From Paenibacillus castaneae (lineage in GTDB: Bacteria; Bacillota; Bacilli; Paenibacillales; Paenibacillaceae), in assembly GCF_002884445.1 (NCBI RefSeq), contig NZ_KZ614144.1, positions 5,961,920 through 6,025,919 on the forward strand: a stretch of DNA of 64,000 nt, written 5' to 3'. Within the stretch, counting starts at the first letter, position 1; every line of letters starts with the position of its first letter. The position numbers and the translations under genes were made by a program. The notes beneath the pieces are model-generated. The model ran no database searches, was not told the DNA's origin, and saw only the letters and a program-made list of their open reading frames with translations. Shown here one piece after another: positions 42,803-51,647 of the stretch.

Positions 42803-44164
42803 CTATAGCTTGATTATACCTGCTGAGTATAGAAATACGAGAAGGACAAGCAAGGGTGCGACATAACGGAGCATAAACAGCCAGGTTTGCAGCCACCAGC
42901 CCCTTAATCCAGCCTCTTTCGCAGCTCCTTTCCAGGCGTACCCTACAAACAAGGTCACCACGAGTCCTCCCATCGGGAGCACGATATTGGAGCATACAAA
43001 GTCCATCCAATCAAAAAAAGATTTTCCGCCAAACGTCAGCCACGACACTTTATTGCCTAGAGACATTGCCGAAGGCAGGCCGATCAGAAAGCATAAGCTG
43101 GCAACCACAAATACTGACACACCGCGGCTCCATTTGAATGCCTCACGGACAAAAGCAACCGGAACCTCTAGTAGCGATACGGTTGAGGTGAGCGCCGCAA
43201 ATGCAAGCAATACAAAAAACAGGCCGCCAAACAGCGATCCGAACGGCATCGCTGAGAACGCCGCAGGCAGCGCGACGAATACAAGGCCTGGCCCTTGTGA
43301 AGCCTCCAAGCCAAACACAAAAGTGGTCGGAAATATAATCAAGCCCGCAAGAAATGCGTAAATCAGATCGCCTCCGCCTACAGCGAGTGTGGCTAGTCCC
43401 AGCGACTGCCTTTTGTCGACATATGCCCCGTAGGTCATCATCGTCCCCATGCCAAGCGATAAGGAGAAGAAGGCATGTCCGAGTGCAACGAGTGCTGATT
43501 CAGCCGATAATTTACTAAAGTCGGGTTTTAAGAAAAAAGAAACCCCTTCCCCTGCGCCTTCAAGCGACAATGCACGTATCGCAAGAACAACCAGCAAAAT
43601 AACGAGCCCAGGTATAAGCACCTTATTAAACTTCTCAATCCCGGCTGACACGCCGCGCATGATAATAAATCCGGTTAAGAAAATGACGAGAAATTGCCAG
43701 AAAACAGGAAGCCAGCTGTCGTTGAAATGGCTAAACAGCATTGCATAATCCTCACTTGCAAATAATTTGCCTGTAAATGAAAGCATGGCGTAGTGCATCG
43801 TCCAACCAGCCACAATCGCATAAAAGGATAAGATCACAAAAGCGCCTAGTATGGTTATAAAGCCGAAGCCGCCCCACAATTTATGGCCGCTGAGACGGAT
43901 AAGCGATGTTGATGCATTCCCGCGGCCACCTCTCCCTACTGCCAGCTCAGCGAGAAGCACCGGCAGCCCGACGATAAGCAGACAAATAACAAAGAGCAAG
44001 AAGAAAGCTGCTCCCCCATATTGACCCGTTATGTATGGAAACTTCCACATATTTCCGAGCCCAACTGCGCTTCCAATAGCCGCTAAAATAAAGCCAGACG
44101 AAGAAAATCGTTCGCCAGCTCCCTTGCCGCCGCTTTGCAATGATGCTGACTGATTTTTCTTCAT
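42803..44164 (-). CDS. Sodium-dependent neurotransmitter:sodium symporter family transporter
   Basis: LeuT-fold transporter, 453 aa with about 11 or 12 helices. Helix 1 reads FILAAIGSAVGLGNMWKFPYITGQYGGAAFFLLF, the Na+/substrate site of the NSS family. Helix 6 has FFSLSLGMGTMMTYGAYV. The substrate is probably an amino acid, but the residues do not settle which one. It has its own AGGTGAAC site. The 800 bases upstream are non-coding. Confidence 0.92.
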   Translation of the reverse strand: MKKNQSASLQSGGKGAGERFSSSGFILAAIGSAVGLGNMWKFPYITGQYGGAAFFLLFVICLLIVGLPVLLAELAVGRGGRGNASTSLIRLSGHKLWGGFGFITILGAFVILSFYAIVAGWTMHYAMLSFTGKLFASEDYAMLFSHFNDSWLPVFWQFLVIFLTGFIIMRGVSAGIEKFNKVLIPGLVILLVVLAIRALSLEGAGEGVSFFLKPDFSKLSAESALVALGHAFFSLSLGMGTMMTYGAYVDKRQSLGLATLAVGGGDLIYAFLAGLIIFPTTFVFGLEASQGPGLVFVALPAAFSAMPFGSLFGGLFFVLLAFAALTSTVSLLEVPVAFVREAFKWSRGVSVFVVASLCFLIGLPSAMSLGNKVSWLTFGGKSFFDWMDFVCSNIVLPMGGLVVTLFVGYAWKGAAKEAGLRGWWLQTWLFMLRYVAPLLVLLVFLYSAGIIKL

Positions 44165-44970
44165 ATACCGTTCACCTCATGCTTTATGTTTAAGCCTACA
44201 GCCTTTACTCTTTAAGGTAGTATGACCATTAAGTAAGATTAATCTGCATAAGTACTATATACCCTGATTATGCACGACTAATCGCGGCGAACCCCCTCGT
44301 TTTATAATCCGTCAGATTTCACACACAGCAATTTCCTTAGAGGAAAGTTATCTTTCCCTTATTAAATCTGGAACAATCACCAATCCTATTTTTATATATT
44401 TTAAACCAATTAAAAATAATAACAATTAAACAAATAACTTTTATAATCAACATTAAAGATATAAATCACTCAAATAAATTTGCATATTTTAAACTATTAA
44501 TTTAAGAGTTGTATCATAATAAAGCATTCATTCACATTCTTCCCACCACACAAAAAAATGGACAGAACGACAATGTCGTTTCTGTCCATTTTCAACCTCT
44601 AATGTTAGTAGAGCATTTAGATGAAAAGAGGAAGAGAAGCTGTATAAGGAAGCTGCATAAGAAGACCGTATGTCGAGCAGATGGTGCACGTTGATCATAT
44701 CCGATGTTTCATTCCTGCATGAGGTCTGAAAAAAAACGAAAGCTCATTTAAGAATGCAGTAAGACTGGTGAACTGTGTTCATGCAAAGGAGAGAACAGAA
44801 TCAAAGCTTCGCATCTCATGATTCAGCAGCCTTCTCCAAATTACCTCCATATAAAGCACCACATTATACCGACAACCGTCACCTTTTCCTTCAAAACGAC
44901 GATATTAGCCATAAATTGGGCTTTTTGTCGCCCGGAGGCCGCATCTATTTCATTTTTAACTGAGGGAGCA
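44165..44970. other. Non-coding region between the NSS transporter and gpx
   Basis: About 800 bases with no frame that has a ribosome binding site or recognisable product. The first half (44220-44540) is very AT-rich and presumably holds the transporter promoter. The second half has more balanced composition and may be a decayed gene. One strong minus-strand terminator lies at 44554-44592. Confidence 0.55.
44554..44592 (-). terminator. Strong terminator, 380 bases beyond gpx
   Basis: AAAATGGACAGA(A)ACGACA/TGTCGTTCTGTCCATTTT nearly perfect stem with TTTTTT on the minus strand. It may end a long gpx 3' region or the transcript of a lost gene. Confidence 0.8.
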
Positions 44971-45516
44971 TTAAAGCAGGCGCTCGATATCCGCCTTCAT
45001 ATCCATCGGTTCGTCGGTTGATTCGAACCGTCTTATGACGTTCCCTTCGCGGTCTACCAGAAATTTAGTGAAATTCCATTTCACCGAGTTGCCCTCAAGG
45101 AAATGAGGAAGCTTTTCTTCAAGGAATGCATTTAGCATTTTCCCACTGGCCTCGTTTGTATTGAAACCGCCGAAAGGGGCTTCCTCCGTTAAGTAGCTGA
45201 ATAAAGGATGAGCGTTCTCATCGCGCACTTCTGTTTTGCTGAACAACGGGAAGCTTACTCCATAATTAAGCTGACAGAAGCTTTGTACATCCGAGTTGGC
45301 CCCTGGCTCCTGTTCACCGAATTGGTTGCTAGGAAACCCGAGAATTTCTAGTCCTTGATCGTGATACTCTTCATACAGCTTTTGTAGATCTGCATACTGC
45401 GGCGTAAAGCCGCATTTGCTTGCTGTATTGACGATGATGAGCACTTTCCCCTTATACTGCCCCATGCTCGTTTGTTTACCTTGAATCGTTTCTACATCAT
45501 ACGAATAAATACTCAT
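44971..45516 (-). CDS. bsaA: Glutathione peroxidase family (thiol peroxidase)
   Basis: Reduces hydroperoxides, probably with thioredoxin rather than glutathione as in other Bacillales. The peroxidatic Cys is in NTASKCGFTPQY, the Gln in LGFPSNQFGEQEPG and the Trp in VKWNFTKFLVDREG complete the catalytic site. The resolving-Cys region CQLNYGV is present. The length of 181 aa is slightly above usual. GGGAGG precedes the ATG, and a MarR/OhrR-type palindrome lies 36 bases upstream. Confidence 0.93.
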   Translation of the reverse strand: MSIYSYDVETIQGKQTSMGQYKGKVLIIVNTASKCGFTPQYADLQKLYEEYHDQGLEILGFPSNQFGEQEPGANSDVQSFCQLNYGVSFPLFSKTEVRDENAHPLFSYLTEEAPFGGFNTNEASGKMLNAFLEEKLPHFLEGNSVKWNFTKFLVDREGNVIRRFESTDEPMDMKADIERLL

Positions 45517-45551
45517 TAATATTACCTCCCTTTATTAATTACGTGAAATTT

Positions 45552-45565
45552 AATTGTATACAATT
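45552..45565. promoter_or_regulatory. MarR/OhrR-type operator upstream of gpx
   Basis: AATTGTATACAATT is a perfect 14-bp palindrome in an AT-rich context (TTTAATTGTATACAATTGATTAA). The Bacillus OhrR operator is built from the same AATTGTATACAATT core. No ohrR gene is in the window. Confidence 0.6.
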
Positions 45566-45637
45566 GATTAATATAAAAAGAATACCATGCCAGAAGACAT
45601 GGTGTCAAACAAACAAGGATGTGTATGACAAATGCGT

Positions 45638-46120
45638 TTATGTTTGTATTTTTTGCAGCCTCATATAATCACTGACCATCGCAAGTCTCCACGGAATAAT
45701 CATGCCAAAAGCTAGCAGATAGAAGATTGCCCCGGTTTGCGGGATGGATAAGTATTGCTCAACCATTCCATGCATGAATAGCCTTGTTGCAAACAAGATG
45801 AGCAGAATAAAGATAAATGCTTTCGATCGTTTCACATAAATGTCGGATTCTACCCGTTCTAAGCGCGTCGTTACGACTAGCGGGAAGGAGAAGATCAGCA
45901 TGCCCGTGCCGAATGCAGATAAACCCCAAATCCACGGAATATGTGTATACGGGACTGCAAACATCATAAAGCCAGTCGCCATACCAAGCGGCGGTATAAT
46001 AATTTTGCGCAAGGTGGTCGGTTTTTTCCCTGCGCGCAGTCTAATAACGATTAGCATGAGGCCGGCTAGAATCGATACGACAACCGAGCCAACCTGGATG
46101 AATGTTGTAGAAAACAGCAT
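45638..46120 (-). CDS. ccdC: CcdC-like membrane protein
   Basis: Five hydrophobic segments in 160 aa, with the family pattern IIPPLGMATGFMMFAVPYTHIPW and SFPLVVTTRLERVESDIYVKRSKAFIF. This length and order match Bacillus CcdC, encoded with the cytochrome-c maturation protein CcdA though its own role is unclear. The start is the ATG at 46120, nine bases after AAGGAGG. It stands alone here between gpx and a two-component pair. Confidence 0.85.
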   Translation of the reverse strand: MLFSTTFIQVGSVVVSILAGLMLIVIRLRAGKKPTTLRKIIIPPLGMATGFMMFAVPYTHIPWIWGLSAFGTGMLIFSFPLVVTTRLERVESDIYVKRSKAFIFILLILFATRLFMHGMVEQYLSIPQTGAIFYLLAFGMIIPWRLAMVSDYMRLQKIQT

Positions 46121-46220
46121 CGCATTCTGCCTCCTTAATAATGAAATTGTGTTATTCCTTCCATCGTACTGCAAAATAAAATGGACTGCAAATCAATATC
46201 CAGAGAAAAAATGAGCCCCA

Positions 46221-47834
46221 TTATGGCAACAAATCATTGCGATAGGCTTTTGGAGACATGCCCACTTGTTTTTTGAACACCTTGCTGAAATATTTCTCAT
46301 CATGAAAACCGACCATTTCAGCGATTTTTGCAATGCGCAAATGAGGATTGACCATAAGAAGCTTCGCTTTATCAATGCGAACGCCTGATATATAATCTGT
46401 AATGTTAATGCCGTATTCTAGCTTGAATTTACGGGATACATATTCTCGGCTGACAAAAAAACGTTTGGCTATATCCTGCAGCGACAATTCCTTCTGGTAA
46501 TGCTGTTCAATGAAGCTCGCAATATCGCTCATCTTGGCCTTCTCCTGAACGTGACGCTGCTGCATAGCTTGCGAGCAGCGCTGCATAAGCTGATGCGACC
46601 ATTCTCGCCAAGCCTGTATTGAAAATGTGCTTGCATTCGCATAAGGCGCTTGAATCGCTATAGCTTCATCATTCCACTCCATTCCATCCTCTGTTTGCCG
46701 TCCCGCTTCTTCTCGCAGCACCCTTTCGCATAACAGCATTGTCCGCGTCTTATATTCCTCCAGCATATGCGGAGTGATTGTACCAGCTAGACGCAGCGCT
46801 TCGAGCCACTTATTCGATGCTATCGCAAGGAGAGCATTATCGCCGCTAAGCAAAGCAACCTTCCACTGCTCCTCCCAATCCGAAATTACACCCATTTTCC
46901 CTGCCTTTGTTTCTTCAGATGAATGTATATAAACATGAGTATCCAATACATTTCTATTCCATAACGCGGATAGCGCTTCTTCGTACTGACTGGGCATTTC
47001 CTCAGGAAATGAACCTTTTTGGCTCACTCCCATTTGCATCCGCCGCTGCAGCGTTACAAATAAGCCCTCATTAATGTCATGGAGAATGGACGGCAATTTC
47101 TCCGTCTCATTCCAGACCGCAATAATGATTTCCATTGGTGCTCCCCAATGACGAAAGGCTACGCCGCGCTGTTTCGGAAGCAGGAACTCATTGCATATAT
47201 TAATAATGGCAAAAAGAAGCAGATCACTGTCCCTAGCGAACCGCTCAAGAAGCTGCTTATCGTTTAAGTCCATTTGCAGCAGCGCAAGCTGAACATCGGC
47301 GGTTTCCTCAGGAACGAGCCCTTCCGACTTCAACCTTCGAAGAGCAGCCTGTGCCGTAACCGGCTCGTCTATTAATCCTGTAAGCAGCTTTTCTCCATAC
47401 ATAGGCTTGAACTCGTTCAGCTGTTTTCTCTGCTGCTGCCGATCTGTTCGTTCCCGTTCCTCCAGCTGCCACTGTGAAGCCGCTTTCGCAATCGCAGCAT
47501 TGATCGCCTCCGGCTCAATCGGCTTCAGCAAATAGTCAATCCCGCCATGGCGTACTGCCTCGCGTACGAAATCGAAATCACCGCGCCCGCTGACGACAAT
47601 AAATTTCACCGAACCTGCGAATTCACTCAACGCCTCCATTAGATCGACTCCGCTTCCCTCCGGCATCATCATATCCATAATGACAATGGCAGGCTTGTTC
47701 TCCCGCATTCGCGCAATGGCATCAAATCCGCCCTCAGACTCCTCGATTTCATTAATGCCGTATTTCTCCCATTCCACAAGAAGCCTCACCGCTTTGCGTA
47801 CGCGTGCTTCATCATCAACGATTAATACCTTCAT
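46221..47834 (-). CDS. YesN-type response regulator (AraC-family output)
   Basis: Response regulator, 537 aa. The receiver has VLIVDDEARVRKAVRLLV, the phospho-acceptor Asp in IVIMDMMMPEGSG, and the conserved Lys in YLLKPIEPEAI. A long linker of unclear fold precedes two AraC HTH motifs (LSLQDIAKRFFVSREYVSRKFKLEYGINITDYI and RIAKIAEMVGFHDEKYFSKVFKKQVGMSPKAYR). It overlaps the kinase stop by four bases. It most likely activates the divergent sugar ABC transporter. Confidence 0.94.
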   Translation of the reverse strand: MKVLIVDDEARVRKAVRLLVEWEKYGINEIEESEGGFDAIARMRENKPAIVIMDMMMPEGSGVDLMEALSEFAGSVKFIVVSGRGDFDFVREAVRHGGIDYLLKPIEPEAINAAIAKAASQWQLEERERTDRQQQRKQLNEFKPMYGEKLLTGLIDEPVTAQAALRRLKSEGLVPEETADVQLALLQMDLNDKQLLERFARDSDLLLFAIINICNEFLLPKQRGVAFRHWGAPMEIIIAVWNETEKLPSILHDINEGLFVTLQRRMQMGVSQKGSFPEEMPSQYEEALSALWNRNVLDTHVYIHSSEETKAGKMGVISDWEEQWKVALLSGDNALLAIASNKWLEALRLAGTITPHMLEEYKTRTMLLCERVLREEAGRQTEDGMEWNDEAIAIQAPYANASTFSIQAWREWSHQLMQRCSQAMQQRHVQEKAKMSDIASFIEQHYQKELSLQDIAKRFFVSREYVSRKFKLEYGINITDYISGVRIDKAKLLMVNPHLRIAKIAEMVGFHDEKYFSKVFKKQVGMSPKAYRNDLLP

Positions 47835-49738
47835 CCTTGTTCCTTTCCGCCATGCTGCGTCTCTATTTTTTTCTTCATCATTAGCTTTATTCGCACGCCC
47901 TGAGGCGAAATGTTCTCAATCTCAAGCTTCGCTCCATCTCCATAAACCATAAGCATGCGTGCGAAGACGTTAGGCAAGCCTATTCTTGTATTGGCGCCTT
48001 CTTGCGCTTTTTTGATGAAATGGTTTACGTCTATATCTCCGTCAATCGACTCTCTTGGTTCATTGTCATTTAACGGCGTGGTATTCAGATGAGTTTCTTT
48101 CACTAAGGATGCGCTTGCCAGCTCAAGGCGCAATTCGGCTAATCGCTTGTCAGGAATGGCATATCCGTTATTCTCAACCACAACCTCAAACCATTCATCA
48201 TCAATAGATTGAGTGGATAGAAGCATTTTCCCGGTTTTTCCGGACTTGTCCATCCCATGCTTGAAATAATTTTCAAGTACGGGCTGCAAAATCATTTTGG
48301 GCATTTCCGCATCGAGCAGTTCTTCTTGGACATCCGTATGAAATTCAAAGCTGTTCTCATAACGTTCCTTCTGCAATTCAATATAGGCCTTCAAATGGGA
48401 TAATTCATCGCGCAGCGTAATTGTTCTTGTCTCATTATCCATACTGTAGCGCATCATGCGAGCCAGCGCAGATAATAAGGCATAAATACGCGGCACCCCT
48501 AGCTCCAGCGCCAATGTTCCGATGATCTGTATCGTATTATTCAGAAAATGCGGATTGATCTGTGCCTGCAGCGCCTTCAGCTGATTCGTCTTATTCGCCA
48601 GCTCCAGCTTATATTCCCGTAAAATCAGATTGTTAATCGTATCCATCATTCCTCTGAAGCGAATGACGACGAGAGCAATCTCGTCATTGCCAGACGATTG
48701 AATCGGGATATTCAAATTACCAGCCTGCACTTGATTCATGTAATGGACAAGCTGTTTGATTGGCGCTGTAATTCGCAGCGAGACTATAATGATTGCCGTT
48801 ACGATAACGATAAGCGAGACTGCAAGGATCAGTAGACTAATCGTAACAGCTTCATTCGCCTGCTGGATAAGGGAAGTCGTCGGAATACATTTGACGATCG
48901 TCCAGCCAGCTATTGCTGTTTGTACACGTTCATACACAAATAAAGAGCCATTCAGCTCAAAGTTCCCACTCTCCTGGCCATTCTGAGCTTGGGCTCCCTT
49001 ATACCAAGAGGCATGCAGCGGCTTTCCAAGCTGCTGGTCTTCATTTGAAAACACAATATAACCGTTATCATCAACAATATATAAATTCTCATCCTTAGAA
49101 TCGTAAAGCTGATCCACGATATCGGTGAGAAGAGATAATTTAACATCTATAGATAAGAAGCCAAGGGTATCATTCGATGGTACCCGTTCAATACGCCGGT
49201 GCAGCGTGAACACCTTCTCGCTCGACTGCTGCGGCTGTAATGAAGCAAAGCCGTAACTATGGCTTAAATGAGTGGGCTGCAGCGATACGGCCGCTCCACT
49301 CCCAACATATCGCTCCGAATCGGAGAAAACAAGTGTATTATCCGCCCTTTTCCCAGCTACGCCGTTTGCAACTATCGTCGCCTTATGGCTTTGTTCAGCG
49401 TATAAGTACACCAGGTAGGCATCCGGCACAGATGACTTTATATAAAACATGGAAGCGAATACGCGGGTATCTGCTTGATAATCGCTAGATCCCGATTGAA
49501 GCACCCTGTACAATTCAGCATCGGAATACACGTTGAGCGAACTGCGATTCAGCTCTTCCAGAACCGCGGATACATTCCGCTGGCCTTGATAAAGCAGGTT
49601 TTGTGTTTCATGAATCACCCTGTCCTTCATCGACTGGGATAAATAGAAATAAAACACAATCATCGTGGTTACAATAGGCACGATTGTCGCTATAAGCATG
49701 AAAACGATTAATTTTGTTCGTATACTTTTCCACTTCAC
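47831..49738 (-). CDS. YesM-type sensor histidine kinase
   Basis: Membrane sensor, 635 aa from the GTG at 49738 (GGAGG ten bases upstream). Helix 1 (LIVFMLIATIVPIVTTMIVFYFYL), an extracellular dCache-like region, helix 2 (ISLLILAVSLIVIVTAIIIVSLRI), HAMP, then the His_kinase domain with LKALQAQINPHFLNNTIQIIGTLALE (phospho-His) and an N-box/HATPase region (MILQPVLENYFKHGMD). Partner of the YesN-type regulator. The ligand is probably the sugar or glycan imported by the divergent transporter. Confidence 0.93.
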   Translation of the reverse strand: MKWKSIRTKLIVFMLIATIVPIVTTMIVFYFYLSQSMKDRVIHETQNLLYQGQRNVSAVLEELNRSSLNVYSDAELYRVLQSGSSDYQADTRVFASMFYIKSSVPDAYLVYLYAEQSHKATIVANGVAGKRADNTLVFSDSERYVGSGAAVSLQPTHLSHSYGFASLQPQQSSEKVFTLHRRIERVPSNDTLGFLSIDVKLSLLTDIVDQLYDSKDENLYIVDDNGYIVFSNEDQQLGKPLHASWYKGAQAQNGQESGNFELNGSLFVYERVQTAIAGWTIVKCIPTTSLIQQANEAVTISLLILAVSLIVIVTAIIIVSLRITAPIKQLVHYMNQVQAGNLNIPIQSSGNDEIALVVIRFRGMMDTINNLILREYKLELANKTNQLKALQAQINPHFLNNTIQIIGTLALELGVPRIYALLSALARMMRYSMDNETRTITLRDELSHLKAYIELQKERYENSFEFHTDVQEELLDAEMPKMILQPVLENYFKHGMDKSGKTGKMLLSTQSIDDEWFEVVVENNGYAIPDKRLAELRLELASASLVKETHLNTTPLNDNEPRESIDGDIDVNHFIKKAQEGANTRIGLPNVFARMLMVYGDGAKLEIENISPQGVRIKLMMKKKIETQHGGKEQG

Positions 49739-49870
49739 GTACAGACATCCTCCGCTCCCGATCAATATTTTGCACCTAACCGGTCACATCCGTCGGTGTT
49801 TATCGTGCTGCCCAGCTTGCATAATTAACCATACAATAGTTTGTCTGTGAAAAGAAAGGGGAGTTCTTCT

Positions 49871-50752
49871 ATGGGCAGCAAGAGAATGTCCAGATGGTTG
49901 CCGCAACTCATTTTCGTTGGGCCAGTGTCCATCTTTTTTCTACTAATTATGATTATCCCGTTTCTGCTAGGTATGTACTACTCATTTACCGACTGGAACG
50001 GCGTTTCGGGCACAGTCCAATGGGTTGGATTCGATAATTTCAAACAAATTTTCACTAATGATTCTGACTTCTGGTCCTCGTTCTGGTTTACGATTCGATT
50101 TACCATAGTGGGCGTTCTATTAACGAATTTGGTCGGATTCTTTCTTGCCTACCTGCTTACTAAGAAGCTGAAGACACGTAACATACTTCGGACCGTCTTC
50201 TTCATGCCTAACGTAATCGGCGGCTTGCTTCTTGGGTTTATATGGCAATTTATTTTTGTAAAAGGATTTTCCACTGTCGGTGATTTAACCGGCTGGTCCT
50301 TCTTTAACCTTCCATGGCTTGGCGATGAGACAACCGGCTTCTGGGGCATCGTCATGGTATTTGTATGGCAATCCGCAGGTTATCTGATGGTTGTATACGT
50401 TGCTTCGCTTACGAACGTTTCCAAAGATGTGCTGGAAGCAGCTGAGATTGATGGCGCTACGCATTTCCAAGTGCTGCGCAGTATCATTTTACCGCTTATC
50501 ATGCCTGCCGTTACCGTATGTTTATTCCTTGCTATCTCGTGGTCGTTCAAAATGTTTGACTTGAACCTGTCGCTAACAAAAGGCGGACCGTTCAAATCAA
50601 CAGAATCGGTCGCACTAAATATTTATGCTGAAGCATTCCAGAACAACCGTTATGGACTGGGAACAGCAAAATCACTTATCTTTTTCCTCATCGTTGCCAT
50701 TATTACGATGATTCAAGTTCGGGTCACGAAGAGCAAGGAGGTTGAAGCTTAA
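49871..50752 (+). CDS. CUT1 sugar ABC transporter permease
   Basis: MalF/MsmF-type permease, 293 aa, starting at ATG 49871 after AAAGGGGAG; the earlier ATG in frame is unsupported. Six helices, and the EAA loop reads KDVLEAAEIDGATHFQVLRSIILPLIMPA. It is coupled to the second permease (TAATG). It diverges from the two-component genes across about 130 bases that must hold both promoters. Confidence 0.93.
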   Translation: MGSKRMSRWLPQLIFVGPVSIFFLLIMIIPFLLGMYYSFTDWNGVSGTVQWVGFDNFKQIFTNDSDFWSSFWFTIRFTIVGVLLTNLVGFFLAYLLTKKLKTRNILRTVFFMPNVIGGLLLGFIWQFIFVKGFSTVGDLTGWSFFNLPWLGDETTGFWGIVMVFVWQSAGYLMVVYVASLTNVSKDVLEAAEIDGATHFQVLRSIILPLIMPAVTVCLFLAISWSFKMFDLNLSLTKGGPFKSTESVALNIYAEAFQNNRYGLGTAKSLIFFLIVAIITMIQVRVTKSKEVEA

Positions 50753-51585
50753 TGGATACCAAAAAATATACCGGCAGGCTGCTAATCACCGAAATAGTTA
50801 TGATTGTGATCGGTCTCTTGTTTCTTGCACCGTTCTACTTCCTGCTTGTCAATTCGGTCAAGCCCTTCGGCGAAATCATGTCTAACTCAGCAAGCTGGCC
50901 GCACATATTCAAATGGGAGAACTATTCTCGTGCTTGGGAGCTGACGAGATTCCCTCAAGCGTTCAAAAACTCTATGATTATTACCGTTGTTACCGTAGTT
51001 GTCACTGCACTTATTAGTGCGATGGGAGCTTATCGAATGGTTCGTGCCAATACCCGCTTCAATCGCATCTTGTTCATGCTATTTGTTGCTGCTATGGTTA
51101 TTCCTTTCCAATCGATCATGATTCCATTGCTTAAAGTCGTGAACGTACTAGGCGTTAATAATAGCATGTACGGACTTATTATGTGTTATCTGGGCCTTGG
51201 CGCTCCACTTTCCCTATTCTTATTTCACGGCTTCATTAAATCGATCCCGCTTGAAATAGAAGAAGCAGCAACTGTAGACGGGTGCAATCCTGTTACGGTG
51301 TTCTTCCGAATCGTACTTCCGCTTCTGAAGCCGATGCTGATGACTGTTATTATTTTGAACTGCTTATGGGTGTGGAATGACTACTTGCTTCCTTCGCTTA
51401 TACTGCAAAAGCCTGACATGCGGACCATTCCGCTGGCAACCTTTGCTTTCTTCGGTCAATATACGAAGCAGTGGGATCTTGCGCTTCCAGCACTTGTCCT
51501 TGGCATTACACCGATTGTAGCTTTCTTCTTGATGCTTCAGCGTTACATTGTTGAGGGAGTAGCGGCGGGCTCTGTTAAGGGCTAA
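50752..51585 (+). CDS. CUT1 sugar ABC transporter permease
   Basis: MalG/MsmG-type permease, 277 aa. Helix 1 is IVMIVIGLLFLAPFYFLLVNSVKP and the EAA loop is PLEIEEAATVDGCNPVTVFFRIVLPLLKPM. The C-terminus RYIVEGVAAGSVKG is the usual ending of this family. No ATPase gene follows, so it should share an MsmX/UgpC-like ATPase encoded elsewhere. Confidence 0.94.
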   Translation: MDTKKYTGRLLITEIVMIVIGLLFLAPFYFLLVNSVKPFGEIMSNSASWPHIFKWENYSRAWELTRFPQAFKNSMIITVVTVVVTALISAMGAYRMVRANTRFNRILFMLFVAAMVIPFQSIMIPLLKVVNVLGVNNSMYGLIMCYLGLGAPLSLFLFHGFIKSIPLEIEEAATVDGCNPVTVFFRIVLPLLKPMLMTVIILNCLWVWNDYLLPSLILQKPDMRTIPLATFAFFGQYTKQWDLALPALVLGITPIVAFFLMLQRYIVEGVAAGSVKG

Positions 51586-51647
51586 CATAGCTTTACACGA
51601 GCAGCCGATTCCATATATAAAATATTATTTTAGGGGGAAATTTTATT

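Noticed and set aside
44775..45021. Two overlapping plus-strand frames of 62 and 67 codons upstream of gpx
   Set aside because: No ribosome binding site, no recognisable composition, and the second runs antisense into gpx.
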